The position numbers and the translations under genes were made by a program. Below are positions 37,799 through 50,757 of a stretch of DNA of 64,000 bases, in pieces. The stretch is from Fratercula arctica (Eukaryota; Chordata; Aves; Charadriiformes; Alcidae). The notes below the pieces were generated by a model that saw only the letters and a program-made list of their open reading frames with translations, made no database searches and was not told where the DNA came from. Location: positions 54,537,672-54,601,671 of the forward strand of contig CANTUZ010000004.1 in NCBI GenBank assembly GCA_947846985.1, read 5' to 3'. The first letter of the stretch is position 1, and each line of letters starts with the position of its first letter.

Positions 37799-40700
37799 AA
37801 TGCGTGTATTTTCCTTTGCTTCTACAAAAGACAGTGGCTTACATATTTTGAAACAAAGAAAGAAAGTGTAATCCCTCCATAAGAAATGTTAATGAAGTGA
37901 GTGTACCTGGAAGTTGTCTGGTGTCATTCTTTATGAGCCTGGTGCCCTTTCTCAGGCTCAAGGTTATGGAATTTGCAGGATAATCAGCCACATAATCCTC
38001 TGCAGCTCCGTATGTTCAAGCAAAGGTATGGGATACATAATGTCTGGGTAATTAGCCGTGACAATCTCCTTCCAGCTTTTTTGGCTAAAATGACTTGGAG
38101 AACTGACCTTTGTCGCTGGTGTCTGGTACTGAAAGTTAAATGATGGCTTGGGGTTTGAATGGAGAGAAAGCATAGTCAATTCTCTCCCACGTAGCTGCCT
38201 GCACACAGGCGTGAGGCATAGAAAAGGCTGTGGTTGGTGAAGCTGCTCTCCACTGGAGGAGCACAGCAGTTGAACTGGTTTGCATCCCAGTGTTGTTGAT
38301 GAATATTCTGAAGACATCGCATGAAGATCTATTCATAAAGGAGTGAGGAATGGTGGAAGAAAATAAGTGTGAATGAACCCTTTTATTCAAAAATTAGTCC
38401 ATGCTTTCAGTGAAGGTCTATTGTTCCCTTTGAGCTTGCCAGCATCCCTTAATTCATATCACTTAGAATAATATGACTTCTGGGTGTAAGGAAGATTTGA
38501 ATTGTCTTTTCTGTATCGCTAAATAATGATTACCTAGGGAGATACAAAATGTAAATTGGAAATGAATGAGGTATAGCTGGTAATATGTTAGATGTATTAT
38601 CTCCAACCTGAGACCTTCAGTCAAGAGAAGGTCATCTGTTAACATTAAAGAGCACTGCAGCAGCTATTTATATTTTCATTTTTCTTCTTTCTTGAGTTGC
38701 ATTTTCTCCTCATAAACAGTGCAACACTTTTATGAGGAGACATGTGCCATGACTTCTTCTTAGACTTCCTAAATTATATTTTTTTTGTGAGGTGTTTCAT
38801 AAAATAGAGAAAGAAGGGATCTGTGCTTTTCTGAATGACTGACCTTTGCTCGTCTCCTGGAAATGTGTAATTTTTCCCTTTATTTTCTTTTCTGAATGAT
38901 CTCATCTTTGTGCAGTTGTTGTGTGAACAATTCAAACCATGAAGACATTAAGTCTCACTTCCAATAATCTATGTTCCTGTGTTGGAATTAAGTTGTTTTC
39001 TTTTGTTCCTGATACATCATTACAACATACCCTACATTATGCTGAGTCAGACAGCAGTGTAGAAAAGGTACTAATTAGTCCCATGAAGTATTCCTTGTGC
39101 TTTGCTGAATTACAGAGGGCACGTTTCTTAAACTCCAGGCCTCATTTTTCACATTCAGAAAACAGGGCTGGAATTATTGGTGATGATAGGCTGTAATATA
39201 TTGAATCCAGTTAGTTGAGGCAAGATTGTACTGGACAAATGTGCTGGAGGGAGACAAGTATGGCCTGCCTTGAATTCCTCTCCAAATATTCCCAATGAGA
39301 ACAAGCAAACTGGAAGCAGATGGAGACTTATTTGTCTCTTGTTGCTGCAGCAAAGTGGGACTGGTTGTAGTTGGTCTCCTTACAGATGTCTGGGTTTGTC
39401 TTTCCATGGAGCCAGAGGGAGTATCTGCAGCTTTGTGTCTCCTGGGGCTAGAACAGTTCTGCACTGCTGAAGGCTGGGGTTAGTGCCATGAACCATCCAC
39501 CAATGGTGGATGCATAAGCAACAGTGGACTTGTTATTTAATTGAACTATGCTTTTCTAGTTGTTAATTATACTCCTATGGTTTTTCATGTTTAAGCTGTA
39601 TCATTATGCTTAACAAAATGTTTGTTGTTACCTGCTGTGATTTTGAATAATTCATGGTATTAGTATGCAATTTGAGACTATCATATGTTCTCTCCAGAGA
39701 AAACCAAAGGTTGATTCACTGTTTTTGTGTCTTTGAAGGTGTATGGAAGGGAGGGTTTGGCTCCCATGGTCTTTTATCAGAAAGTTAATTTTGAATCACC
39801 CAAGCAAATTAAAGAAGGCAAAATAAAGGTATAGTAGTCACAATATGTTTGAAATATTTTTCTGAAATATTATGAAATAACTTGCTAAGATACAAAGTAA
39901 CCTGAATAGGACCTCTGTAAACAACAGGGTCTTATACTTTCAGTTAATAGTTTCCACAGATGTAGTCAATGACAACATTGTGTTTATCCTAAGGCAGTGC
40001 TACTGCAGCTCCCAATTTCATTTGTTTTCATTTCCTTTTCTTAATGGATGGGTTAACCAAATCTAAAAATAAAAATTTTTTTTTTTCAATTATGACGGGG
40101 ATTTTCTTACATGGGTTTTGTGAGTTGCCCTGGAAACAAGAAAACACTGAAGTAAGGTCAGAAAAATGGTGTCATGCCAAACATTGTTTCTAATTGTTTG
40201 GTCCCTGCTTAATACTAGATAAGTGATATGGCTGAGGAGTCCAGCTGTTAGCTGATACTGGGAGGTAACTTCTGAACAAAGATAGGTGTGGTACGTTTGT
40301 TTTGATTAGAAAAAAGGCAATGAGAATACTCCACAGTGAAAAGTCACGGTGTCAGCAAAACATTTTTAGAAGTGTTTTCCTCCCCCATCCTGGCATGTGC
40401 TCTGGAGTCGCTTCCCTCTGCCACTGTCTGTGCCTTGTCGCAGTCTCAGGATTGCTTTGACTCCATCTTTATACTGTCTGCATCACCCAAGACCTTTCAG
40501 ACTGCAAGGCTGAAATCTTCTTTATGGTTATCTTCACAGAAAGTTATGGAAGATATTCTCATTTTCCAAACGATGAAAATGCTGGTCCTCTGAACACGAA
40601 GAAGACCAGCTTAATGTTAAAACAAAGGTCATTCCTAAAGGTTAACTGCTTTATAAATAGCCAGTTGTTCCCTCCACTCACTACAAGTCTGCAATCTGCT

Positions 40701-43700
40701 TAATATATGCACAGTCAGGGAAAAGCTGTAAATATAATGCTAAAAGCAGACGCTTGGAACTATTCCTCTTGCTTTTCTTCAGCTTATGCAACTGTTTGTA
40801 GTAGTTTATTGCCAACAGAACGGTTGTGTCCTAGTACTTCGGGATTAATCTTATAAGTCTCCTGAATATGCTGTTCCCATTCCAACACCCTTGAACAGAT
40901 CTGTGTGAGGAGGGTTTGCAAGACCAAGTCGTTAACTGAAAGCCACAAATACATCACCATCTGCTTAAGCCATCAGTCTAGAACCGAGCTAGCTCATGAA
41001 GTTATACCAGCTGAAGCCCTGGCTAAAAAAAAAAACTATTAACCAAAACCAAACATTTTGGCCATAAGAAGCCTGCCCCTCAAATCTTATCCAGACAGAT
41101 CATTCCACCTGCTTCTCCTCTTGCAAATGATTGAAGTTTTCCAGAGGTTTTCCAGTGAGTCTTGCTGATCTTTCAACTGCAGCTTCGTGTCCATTGATAA
41201 ATGTTCTTTTCTCACCTGCCTATTCAAAGCAGAGCCTAAAAATGCAGAGGTTATCTGCATCCATAGCCTTCTCTCTGCAAACTGATCCAGAGGATCTCTG
41301 ACAGTAAAAGCATTCTTGCTCCACAAACGTGTAAATCCACTGAAGATGCCAAGGTGATCCAGGAAATTGCTGCCCTCAAAAATTCCTGTGACTGTGTGTT
41401 CAAGGCATAGTGTCATCTGTGATACCTGTCTGCCACTGGTGTTCTCCAATATTATTATAATCTAATGCATTAACAAGGTGTAGGAGGGAGGGACGTATTT
41501 TATGTAAATTTAGTCAGGAAGTCTTTGAAACTAATTGCTTAAAGTGGGTGGGGAAAGCTGATGGAGTGTGATAGACATACAGAATTTTTTTTGCTGCTTT
41601 CAGAATAGATAGTGTTGATCAACTGGGCTTAGTATAGCATTGCATATATTAACTGAGCACAAAATTGCTCAGTAGATGAGCCTGGTCTGTGGATGAACTT
41701 AAGAGGCCATGCTCTGGATGTTATTACAGATGCAAATTTAGGAAGTGTTAGAGCTATAGTTCTGCAGATAAAACCATTGGTTTTGGTGAATTTGGTATAG
41801 AAATATTGTCCTGGCCTAGTGCCAATATTTTAATTTGTGGTAAAAATGGAATCAAATGCAAAAAAAAAAAAAAAAGATGTGAAGCCATACCTACAGAATG
41901 GACAATTTAATTGGAAAAGTCTCAAACTCAGGAGTAACGCTAGGGAATTCCTACTTCACATACGCTACTCAGCGTAGGTACCCCCGAGAGATGTCAAAGG
42001 CTTGTCTGTCAATCAGCCCGTTAGTTTACATGCCAAGTCCTGTTTGGTCTTTCTGGTTCGTGCTTGTTGGTCACGCTGACTTGTTGGCTAGAGCAGTCTC
42101 TGATCTTTCTTTGGTGCTCCTCTGGACACAGTCTACCATTCTGAAGGCGTGGGCTGCACGCCTTGTTCCTAGCACATCATCTTGCATTTTACCATATTAG
42201 AATATTTATAGAAAAGCAGTGATTTCATTTCCACACTAGCTGGAGTCTGGAGTTACAAGTTAGAGTTATCTTCCTGGTCTAGAACTGGGGTTTGCATAGA
42301 TGTCTACATGTATTTGATACCTGAATAAAACACATTATGGTACCTACTTTAGTAGGTCAAATCTGTTGTTCTGAAATATGAGTGCATGTCATGGATTTAT
42401 GCATACTTCATTTCAGCGTGAGAGGTGGGCACCTGCTGTTGACTTGTGCCCCCTTGCTTTCACAATACCTTAACCTAGATTTAATGGAGGGAAGATTCTT
42501 ACAAAATGCAAGTTTGGACAGAGTCTCCTCCGTGCTGTGTCCTGGGTACATGTATGAAATCCCTGTCCATTGCCATGACCATTTCACAGGGGTGACCGGT
42601 GGATGTTTGACAAAATGAAAACGGTCAAAGGAAAAGGCAGAGCATGAAGCAGCAGTAAGAAAACGTGATGGAGTGAACTCACAAGTTAACAACAGAACTT
42701 AAAACAGTATATTAAAACAGAACTAATATGAATTAACTCAAAAGTTTTTCTTTCCAGAAACAAAACTGCACTTGAATGGATGGGCACTAGTGAATTAAAA
42801 AAAAAAAACAAAAAAACAAAAAAACCCCCCAAAACTTCATGAAAATGATCCAGTGTGTCTGATTGTAAGCACCAGGCTGAGAACACGTAACAATTACAGG
42901 TCTTTGGAAAACTGAAGGCTGAGATTTCAATGGGTCTCCTTTAATAGGAAAACAATACGGATATGAGCCTTCGATGAGCAGCACACAAGGTTATGTAGCA
43001 GTCACAGCACATTCTGTCATACTTATTTGGGACAGAGACCCAGATGCATCACTGTTACATAAGCCTGCTGACCTGCATATAGAGCTTTGTGGTAACAGGA
43101 GCTGCAGAAAAATAAATCCTGTTCGACTCAGACAACATGAAGGTACAAAATTAGTGTCTGTTTAGGTTTGTTTTTGCTTTCTACTTGCTTTCTCTGGAGT
43201 TGTATGGCTATATGTATACATATGGCTATATGTTTAAAGGGGAAAACCCCACAAAACATATTATTCCCTAAAGGGCTTGGTTTTGAAAATAAAATTGTGA
43301 GGGCATGAATACCTAGGATAGAGAGGAGACGAAAGCTCAGCCTGCTGAGTAATGGTACAATCTGTATGTTTAGGGAGCAGGACCACAAGATGTGTTGCAC
43401 CAGTCATAACAAGCCGTTATTTAAGAGGTGCAGCATGGAAAAAGAGCATGCAATTTTGCAGAGGATTTTGGTAGATTTGTGTAGTTTGATTTTATTCTAA
43501 TTTTAAATGAAAACGAGTATTTTTTCAATTCTTAATGAAATTAATGATACCTGGAACTGGAGACATCAGAAGCTCTGGGGTCCCCAGCTCAAGATAGTCC
43601 GTCTGGATCCTCTGGCTGCCTGGGATGCCAAGGAGTTGCACATTTCCAGAGCTTCCAGACCCTCACTTCTTGTCTTTCTGCCTGGTGGGCTAACAGGGAG

Positions 43701-46596
43701 CTGGCAGCCTTGGGGTTTATGAGCAGGGATACTCTGCTCTGAGTTTCTTGGCAACCTGCCTAATGAGATCTGTAGAGGAGCCAGCAGTTTAGGAGCTCTG
43801 CAATCTCTGAGACAATCCTGCAGCAATAACTTCTTTCAAACTCCCACTCTCTGTCAACCTGCCAGGAGTACTGCTGAAGAACAGGGAAGGGGACCTGGCA
43901 GGAAATCAGGCGTGATTCCTGCAGCCTCATCAAAATCAAATGTTCCATGCAAAATGTTTCTGGCCACTTTTAGTAACCCCACACAGAAACCCTAACGTGT
44001 CAGCACCTGATCCTAGATGTCCTGTATCCCCTTGCTTTAGATATAATGGGTGCAAAGCTTAGTGAGGCAGAAGAGAGGACGAAGAGATATTTACACCATC
44101 CTAGCATCTCTGTAGTTGGGATGCAAGTCAGCTGCAGCTCTTCACATCGTGCTGGACTGCCTGTAGTCAAATGGCCCACAAATCCTAGTTGTCCTGATGG
44201 TATTGGAGGACATGGTCATTCTAGGAAGGCTCTAGACTGGTGTAGTGACTAATATGATGGTATTGGAAAGACAGATGAAATATGTGTTGGCACCTTGCAC
44301 TCTTTCCCACACTTGATTTATGATTGACCTTGAGGTCTGTGTCTGAGTAGAGATGTTGGTCCAAGCAGTGTGGACAGGAGAATTGTCCGGGCACATGTGT
44401 GTCCCCAGCATGTACTTAAAATTCAATACAGATATTTCCAATCTAAGTAATAGCAGCCTAAATGTTACTGTAATTTACACTTATAATCTACAGCAACACA
44501 GTGACATTTCGGCAGCTGAGGGTCACTGGAAGGTGAGAATGCTCTTGCTTTGTCCAGCCATAGAGCAGGAGCATGTTAATACAACAGGCCTTGTGGCTCA
44601 CTGTCACGACTCTGGCCCCTGCAGGGTGAATTCAGACTAATGATGCAGTGCAAAACTGCCCAAATGACAGAGAGAATCTGGGCCACTGCGTTCATCTTGT
44701 CTGTTTTCCAAATTTTTCAGTGCTCAGGGGGACAGGACTATAACAAAGTTTGACTTACTGCTATGTAGGTCATATGCTGTATGCTGACTCCTCCACCACA
44801 GGGGTAAAGCTGGAGCAGGGAAACTTGCTTTGCATTTGCAAATATTGATAGGAATAGCAAATGTTTTTCTTTTATTAATAATTTTCACGTAGTTAGATTT
44901 GGGATAAAAACATTTAGACTTTTACTGTTGGTGTTGCATTAAAATATGTTGCAGTAACAACGTGTAGCAGCTGCTAAACTCCACAGTCTTTAGACTGCTG
45001 TCGCTGAGCAAAATTCACTGTTGGTCTGCGGTGGTGAGTGGACAGTCTGGCTCTGCCAACCTTAGTGCTCCTGCGACCACGGCTGTGCTTCCCCTGCCTC
45101 TGGCAGACAGGGCTGTGCAGGGGGGCACACAAAGCTACTGCGGGTTGATCTGGGAACAGATCAGCTCCAGAAAGCTTGTGATTTGCTCATGGATTTGTAA
45201 TGATACTGCTTTGAGCGATACTTTAAAAAAAAAAAAATCCAACTTACTCTAGTAGTTTTTCTGGCTTGCAACGGGCCTTTGTAAAGATCGGGCAAGAAAA
45301 AACAAGCAAAAGAGAAAAGCTCAAATGTTTGTGTTGTCCTGTCTTCCTATGCTTTTGCTATGGGGTGCAGAGTATCTAGAAATCTTCTTCCTCGGATGCT
45401 ACTTAATCTGTTCTGGATGTGCGTACATCATTTTTCCCTGCGTGGTTGGAGGGGTAGTGAGATACAAAAATGCTTTGCCGAAATGTGAATTCACTTGCCA
45501 ATTTTTCTTAGGCTGACAGCAGCAAGGCAAAGCTGCTGATCAGTTACTTGTATGACTGTGCATTTAAGGGAAAGATATTTCTTTGTTACTGCTGCAGCTC
45601 TGTTGCAGCAATTAAAAAAATGTGTCTGAGGAGGAGGCAATAACTCTGAAAGTGTCTTTGGTGACTAAACATTGTACTCTAAATATGCAGTGTTGATGAT
45701 GATTTTCCCAGTCTCCTGTGAGTCATAAAATCTTGACTCATATTGAGTGAGCCATTCATAATGACCTTGAATTTTTAAAAAAAAAAAAAAAAAAATAAAA
45801 AAAAATTCCTGTGACTCCCTCCAAGTCAAATAATTTAAATGAATGGTTTTCTGTAGGACATTTGTAGTGCGTTTCAGATCATGAAAATTTCTGAAGGACA
45901 ACGGGCAGGTTCACATTTGGAGGCATCACTGCTGTCCCCAGGACAAGGACAAAACCCCTCTGGCCCAAAGGTTGCTGTGGCTTAGATGAATGTGCAACCC
46001 TGAGTCTTCTGGGCAGCCTTTACCCATGCAAATGTGAATAGGGAAGATCATCAGGTAAAGATATAGCACACTCCAGAGACTGAAGGGCTCAAATGGCCTC
46101 TACTTCCAAGGACCTTATGTTGTCCTCCTCACAGTTTGTGCTCTTCTATCCCAGCAGGTCTTTCAGATTTTCATGGTTGTACTCACCTCCCTGGCTTCCC
46201 CAGCATCCCGCACAGACCCGAGCGCTGCTCTGAGGCACAGGCTCATAGTCTCCCCTCATAGTCTGTTGATCCAGTTTGCAATGCCTTACTGCAAGGAGGT
46301 TGAATCAAACTCAGAAAATAAAGCATGTTTTTACAAGATTCATGGCTGTTACCTATTGCAAATATATCTATTCCAGTAGTGTTCTACAACTGGTCTGTGA
46401 AACTGATATTACCCATTACCAGCAGAACCTTATCATTAAGATTTTGATATTAAGGATACCTCTCTGAGGAACTGTAAGGGAAAGGAGTGGCCCAGCAGGC
46501 CAAAAAGTTTGGAAATAACCAAGTTGAACATGCTTCTGTTGCATTTTTTTTTTGAGTTGTGCGTCAGCCTGACATTGCATATTCAGCACTGGAAGA
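37799..46596. other. Non-coding, no gene seen
   Basis: AT-rich DNA with A runs (41032-41041, 41859-41874) and an A/C-rich stretch at about 42797-42834. Frames at 39174-39464, 41087-41449 and 43566-43826 (all minus) lack supporting splice sites or overlap equally long frames on the other strand. No transposon recognised. Confidence 0.5.
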
Positions 46597-46757
46597 AACC
46601 AGTGGAAGCCCCATCCCTGGAAGTTTTTAAGACCAGGCTGGACGGGGCTCTGAGCAACCTGATCTAGTGGGAGATGTCCCTGCCCATGGCAGGGGGGTTG
46701 GAACTAGATGATCTTTAAGGTCGCTTCCAACCCTAACGATTCTATGATTCTGTGAAA
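46597..46757 (+). mobile_element. Short CR1 3' fragment
   Basis: Starts within the final ORF2 codons (GAAGCCCCATCCCTGGAAGT), continues CCAGGCTGGACGGGGCTCTG, the stop region, and CCATGGCAGGGGGGTTGGAA, and ends with ATTCTATGATTCTGTG. About 160 bp, plus orientation, severely 5'-truncated. Close in sequence to the 37.3 kb copy. Confidence 0.94.
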
Positions 46758-49700
46758 CACCGTATGTCCCAGTTACAAATGGATGTGTTATGCTGCTAAA
46801 GCACATGGTGAAGTACATTAGATGTGAGGTGTTTTCTTGTGGTTGTTGCTGCTGTCTGTTACCATTGGTAATTTTTTGATAATACTCACTTCATAACTAG
46901 CCCCGGTGAAACATGCCCATGGCAGGGATTGTCTCCGTTTTTGACTTGACAAGATAATCCTTCTGGAATTTACTTTTTCATTGTATTGATTTGCATTATT
47001 GTTTTGAGACGTTTCTCAGAAACAATATGCCTGCTATATAGAAGGTACCACCCTGCTGTCGTATTTGAGCATGTCGTGCAGTTACTGTCTCTATAGTGTG
47101 AGGTTAACTCATTTGTATTAACCTTTAAATCCATTATAACTGTCTTAGTGGGAGAGATGTAAATAACACTAAGTTCATGTCCTCAATTTACCTTAGCACA
47201 AAAAAGAGCCTATATTTAAAAAGTACCGTTAGATTTTGAAGGCTAGTGAAAGCTCTGGAGTATATAAATGGGGTGGCACCTCTACAGGGAAGTCGAATCA
47301 GTAAAGTAAATGGGGTCCTTCCTGTAAAAGATGCTTTGAATACAAGGGTGTTTTAATTGTTTCTTATTTTAAATTGCAATAGGGCCACTCTTTGATTAGG
47401 ATTAGCACTGGGTGAACTCTACCATTAAAAAAAAAAAAAAAAAAAAAAAAAGATTGCAGCTGGTTTTTCCTTTTTTTGTGTGTTCTCAACAATCTGTGAT
47501 CAGACTTCGAGGTTTCCTAGTTTGTCATTTAAAATTGTTGGACTGCTTTACATCAGTGTGTTTCACCCCAAGCTTCTTGGCAAGCTGGTTTGCTTTGGCT
47601 GCGTTTTCAAGATTTTGGGTTAGCGATTGATCTCATAAGTGTGTATGTTACTGCTGCCTGCCTGCAAAGTTGGGGAATATTTGATGAGCAGGAGGTTAGA
47701 CATCAGAATTCTTCTGTAAGCTTTTGCATCTCAAAGCTGCAAAAGGTTGCAAGGGTATCATTTTAGAAGACATTTTTTGAAAGCAAATATATTGTTTCTA
47801 TACATATTGATAGGCCATTAACAGAAGAAGTAAACTTCCAGAATGGCGCTCGGCACAGGAGTGAATTCAACTGTCCGTGCACATTTGTAAGATTCACACT
47901 TGCAACTGTGGTTACACAACCCTAATTAAGACTCTTAAATTGCCCTTCTGCAAAAAAGTGCGAAAATGAGTGTGTGTGTGACATTTTTATAGAGTTCAGT
48001 AACATTAAATAGCCGCACTGCTTGTATGTTGTGTATTGACTGTCTTGTGGATTCAACAGTTAATGAAAGTAATGTATTTTTGTGTGGATTACGATTAAGA
48101 CAAATCTCATTCGTCACTGTGTGGATTAATTTTACCAGAGTAACTACATTAGTTTCATAAGAAAGAAACTGGCATAAAGCCAGAGCAACAGTATTGAATC
48201 AGATCTATAAATGTAACCCCGTTTAGTATGTAATATCTTTATTAAGCACAAAAATGTAGAACAACATGATTTAATTTTCTAACAGAAGAGAATATAACTT
48301 ATTTGTGGTTTTCAACACCCATGGTTCGTTCGTTGGTTGGATTTTTTAGCCTGGGATGAAACTGGTGTAGCTTTCCCTCTCCCCTGAGACACAGGCAAGC
48401 TCTGTTGGCCTCTGCTTGTGATTGGGATCAATACGTCTTCATTCAGAGTTTAATGAGATTCACACCTCTTGAGCTCCAATGTGAATCCATCAATTAGAAA
48501 TGAATTTTATAAGCAGTAATTTGTGAATAAGAAGGCTACACTGAATACTATTATATTTCATTTTATTTTTTCTGAACACAGAAATGAAGTATTTTTGGAA
48601 AGACCAACATGCTCTTGGTTACACAGCGTTTCATTACCAAACGGTTGAGGGATCCCATATGTATTATGGGAAAATGCAGCTTTGCAACATTTCCTTTTTT
48701 GCAATCACTTTCTTTTTTGCCAGTTTTTCTAATCAACATTTTTCTAAATAAAGATGTTTATATTTTAAAATAAGGTACTATAAAACACACACAAAATAAT
48801 TTACGGTAGATCATTTTTCTATTAAGGTGTGTGTGTGCCACAGACACATTTGATTTTCTGTAATTAATAGAAATGATAAAATGACTGGATGCTCATGATT
48901 ATATTAGTTAGCCCAAGTGAAATATCTGTAACTTCATTATCAAATATTGAAGAACAGCACAAGTCTTCATGCCTGGCATTTTCTCTTATTTGTACTACTG
49001 TACCTCCAGAATAGTTGTAGAAGCCAGTGGCGCTTCTCTGATGCTAAAGAAAGGATAATATGTGACCCTTGATTGGGGCAGAGGCTCAGCAGAGTAATTC
49101 TTTTATATTTTACAGCAGAAACTCTTTTCAGGGGTTGCATAGAATCTTCTTCAAATATTTGGTCATAATAGCAAAAATATGTATTTCCTTGCTGAGTATA
49201 AAGAAATGTTATTAATTCCTTGAATTTTGCGCTTTCTCCACTGTAAATGACTCTAATGATAAAAAACAATGGAAACGCGGTGTACTCACCCTGGTTATCA
49301 GGGCTGAGGTATAGAGCACCCACTGTGCACTGGTGACTTCAGATCTTTGATGCTGTGTGTTATATATTGAGGAAATGTTCCGAGTATGAGTTCACTGAGA
49401 TTATTCAGAAGCCGGAGTGAAGCAGTTGGAACTGCATGATGGTCCATTACCTGAACCCACATCAGACACTTGGAAAGTCAGCAGACATTATTTTGGTGTG
49501 TTTTTATAGTGGTATCACCATGTTTCATGTCTTCTTTCAGATGCTCAGAATAAAAGAGCATCCTCCATTTTCCATCTTTACCTTCTCACTGGAAGCAAAT
49601 ATTTAACTTAAAATCTTGTGTGTGCATTCATTAATTAACAAAGAGAACAGGGACTCTCTAAAGATGCCATGGAGATTTTAGGAATGCAAATGCATGTTCG

Positions 49701-50149
49701 GTCCTGCAGCTGGTTTTTTTTTTTTTCCCTTCCAGCCCTGCTGTTGTTTGTCTTTAAAGTCTCTATATTGGCTCATTTCTTTCTGACTTTGATGCATACT
49801 CTGAAACTTTTTTGCAAAGCTTTTACTGCTCTACCTTCCTAAGGGTAGCAGGGTGGCTTCTGCCCTGTCCTTTGCAAGGGACAGAGACAACGGACCCTGG
49901 CGGTGGACACAGAGCTCTGATCTCCAAGGAAGTGGTTGGAGTGGATGAGTAAAACAGGACAGCCCTTTTTAGGAGGGGGTGTGGCTGGTCAGCTTTAGTT
50001 CTGTTCCACCAGCATGAGCTGAGATGGATGAACTTGTGCCGACCAGCCAATACCATTGACTGAGGTGGCCAGGGGGTAGCAACGGCCTTGGCTGGCAGTA
50101 CTGGTGCTCTCTGAGCCTCCTTAAAAATGTTAGTTTAGATACTTTGGGG
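46758..50149. other. Non-coding, no gene seen
   Basis: AT-rich DNA with a 25-base A run at 47427-47451 and T-rich stretches near 49710-49727. The largest frame (48967-49323 minus) has no clear splice support. No transposon recognised between the two CR1 loci. Confidence 0.5.
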
Positions 50150-50462
50150 GGAAGACCACCTGCTCTGTGAGCAGAGGCCAAGGGACCTTGACTGGTTCAC
50201 CCTGGAGAAAAGTCAGCTTTGTGGGGACCTCACAACAGCCTTCCTGAACCTACAATGAAGTAATGGAGAAGATGGAGCTGGGATCTTTGCAGTGGTGTAG
50301 TGGTGGGAGGATGAGACACAATGGGCTTGACACAATGGGGTTGAAACAAGGGAGGTTCAGACTGGATATAGGAAGAGCATTTTCCCCACCAGGGCAGCCC
50401 AGCAGTGGGACAGGCTGCCCAGGGAGCTTGTGCATTCTCCATCCCAGGAAGTTTTCAATATT
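50150..50462 (+). mobile_element. Older CR1, 5' part, interrupted by a second CR1
   Basis: Diverged plus-strand CR1. Recognisable landmarks are TTCACCCTGGAGAAAAGTCA, GTGGGGACCTCACAACAGCC, GGTTCAGACTGGATATAGGA and CAGGCTGCCCAGGGAGCTTG, then CATCCCAGGAAGTTTTCAAT. The ORF2 frame is broken by several stops and shifts, so it is older than the 37.3 kb copy. The sequence stops abruptly at about 50462, where a minus-strand CR1 begins, and resumes at about 50652. Confidence 0.85.
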
Positions 50463-50651
50463 TCATAGAGTAATAGAATGGCTTAGGTTGGAAGGACCTT
50501 AAAGATCATCTGGTTCCAACCCCCCTGCCATGGGCAGGGACACCTCCCACTAGACCAGGTTGCTCAAAGACCCATCCAGCCTGGCCTTGAACACTTCCAG
50601 GGATAGGGTCTCAACAACTTCTCTGGGCAACCTGTTCAGTGTTTCACCACC
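50463..50651 (-). mobile_element. Younger CR1 3' fragment nested in older CR1
   Basis: The plus strand reads TCATAGAGTAATAGAATGGC, GGTTGGAAGGACCTTAAAG, CCATGGGCAGGGACACCTCC and then CTGGGCAACCTGTTCAGTG, the complement of a CR1 3' end about 190 bp long. It is inserted, in the opposite orientation, between the two halves of the plus-strand CR1 (50150-50462 and 50652-50757), which fixes the order of insertion. Confidence 0.9.
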
Positions 50652-50757
50652 TTTGACTAAGCCCTGAGCAAACTGGTCTAACTTCATAACTGACTCTGCT
50701 TTGAGTAGGTTGATCTAAATGACCTTCTGAGGTTCCTTCCTATGATCTTACAGTTTC
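50652..50757 (+). mobile_element. Older CR1, 3' part, resumed after nested insertion
   Basis: Resumes with AAGCCCTGAGCAAACTGGTC, then CTGACTCTGCTTTGAGTAGG, GATCTAAATGACCTTCTGAG and TTCCTTCCTATGATCTTACA. This is the 3' UTR of the older, GAGCAGG-type CR1 subfamily. Together with 50150-50462 it forms one element. Confidence 0.85.

Noticed and set aside
41087..41449. 120-codon minus-strand frame
   Set aside because: The peptide is not obviously atypical, but there is no acceptor, donor or polyadenylation signal at its edges and no family resemblance.
47427..47451. Poly-A run as a possible retrogene tail
   Set aside because: No gene-like or SINE-like sequence upstream; simple homopolymer.
48967..49323. 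118-codon minus-strand frame
   Set aside because: No splice support and no domain; lies in AT-rich desert.
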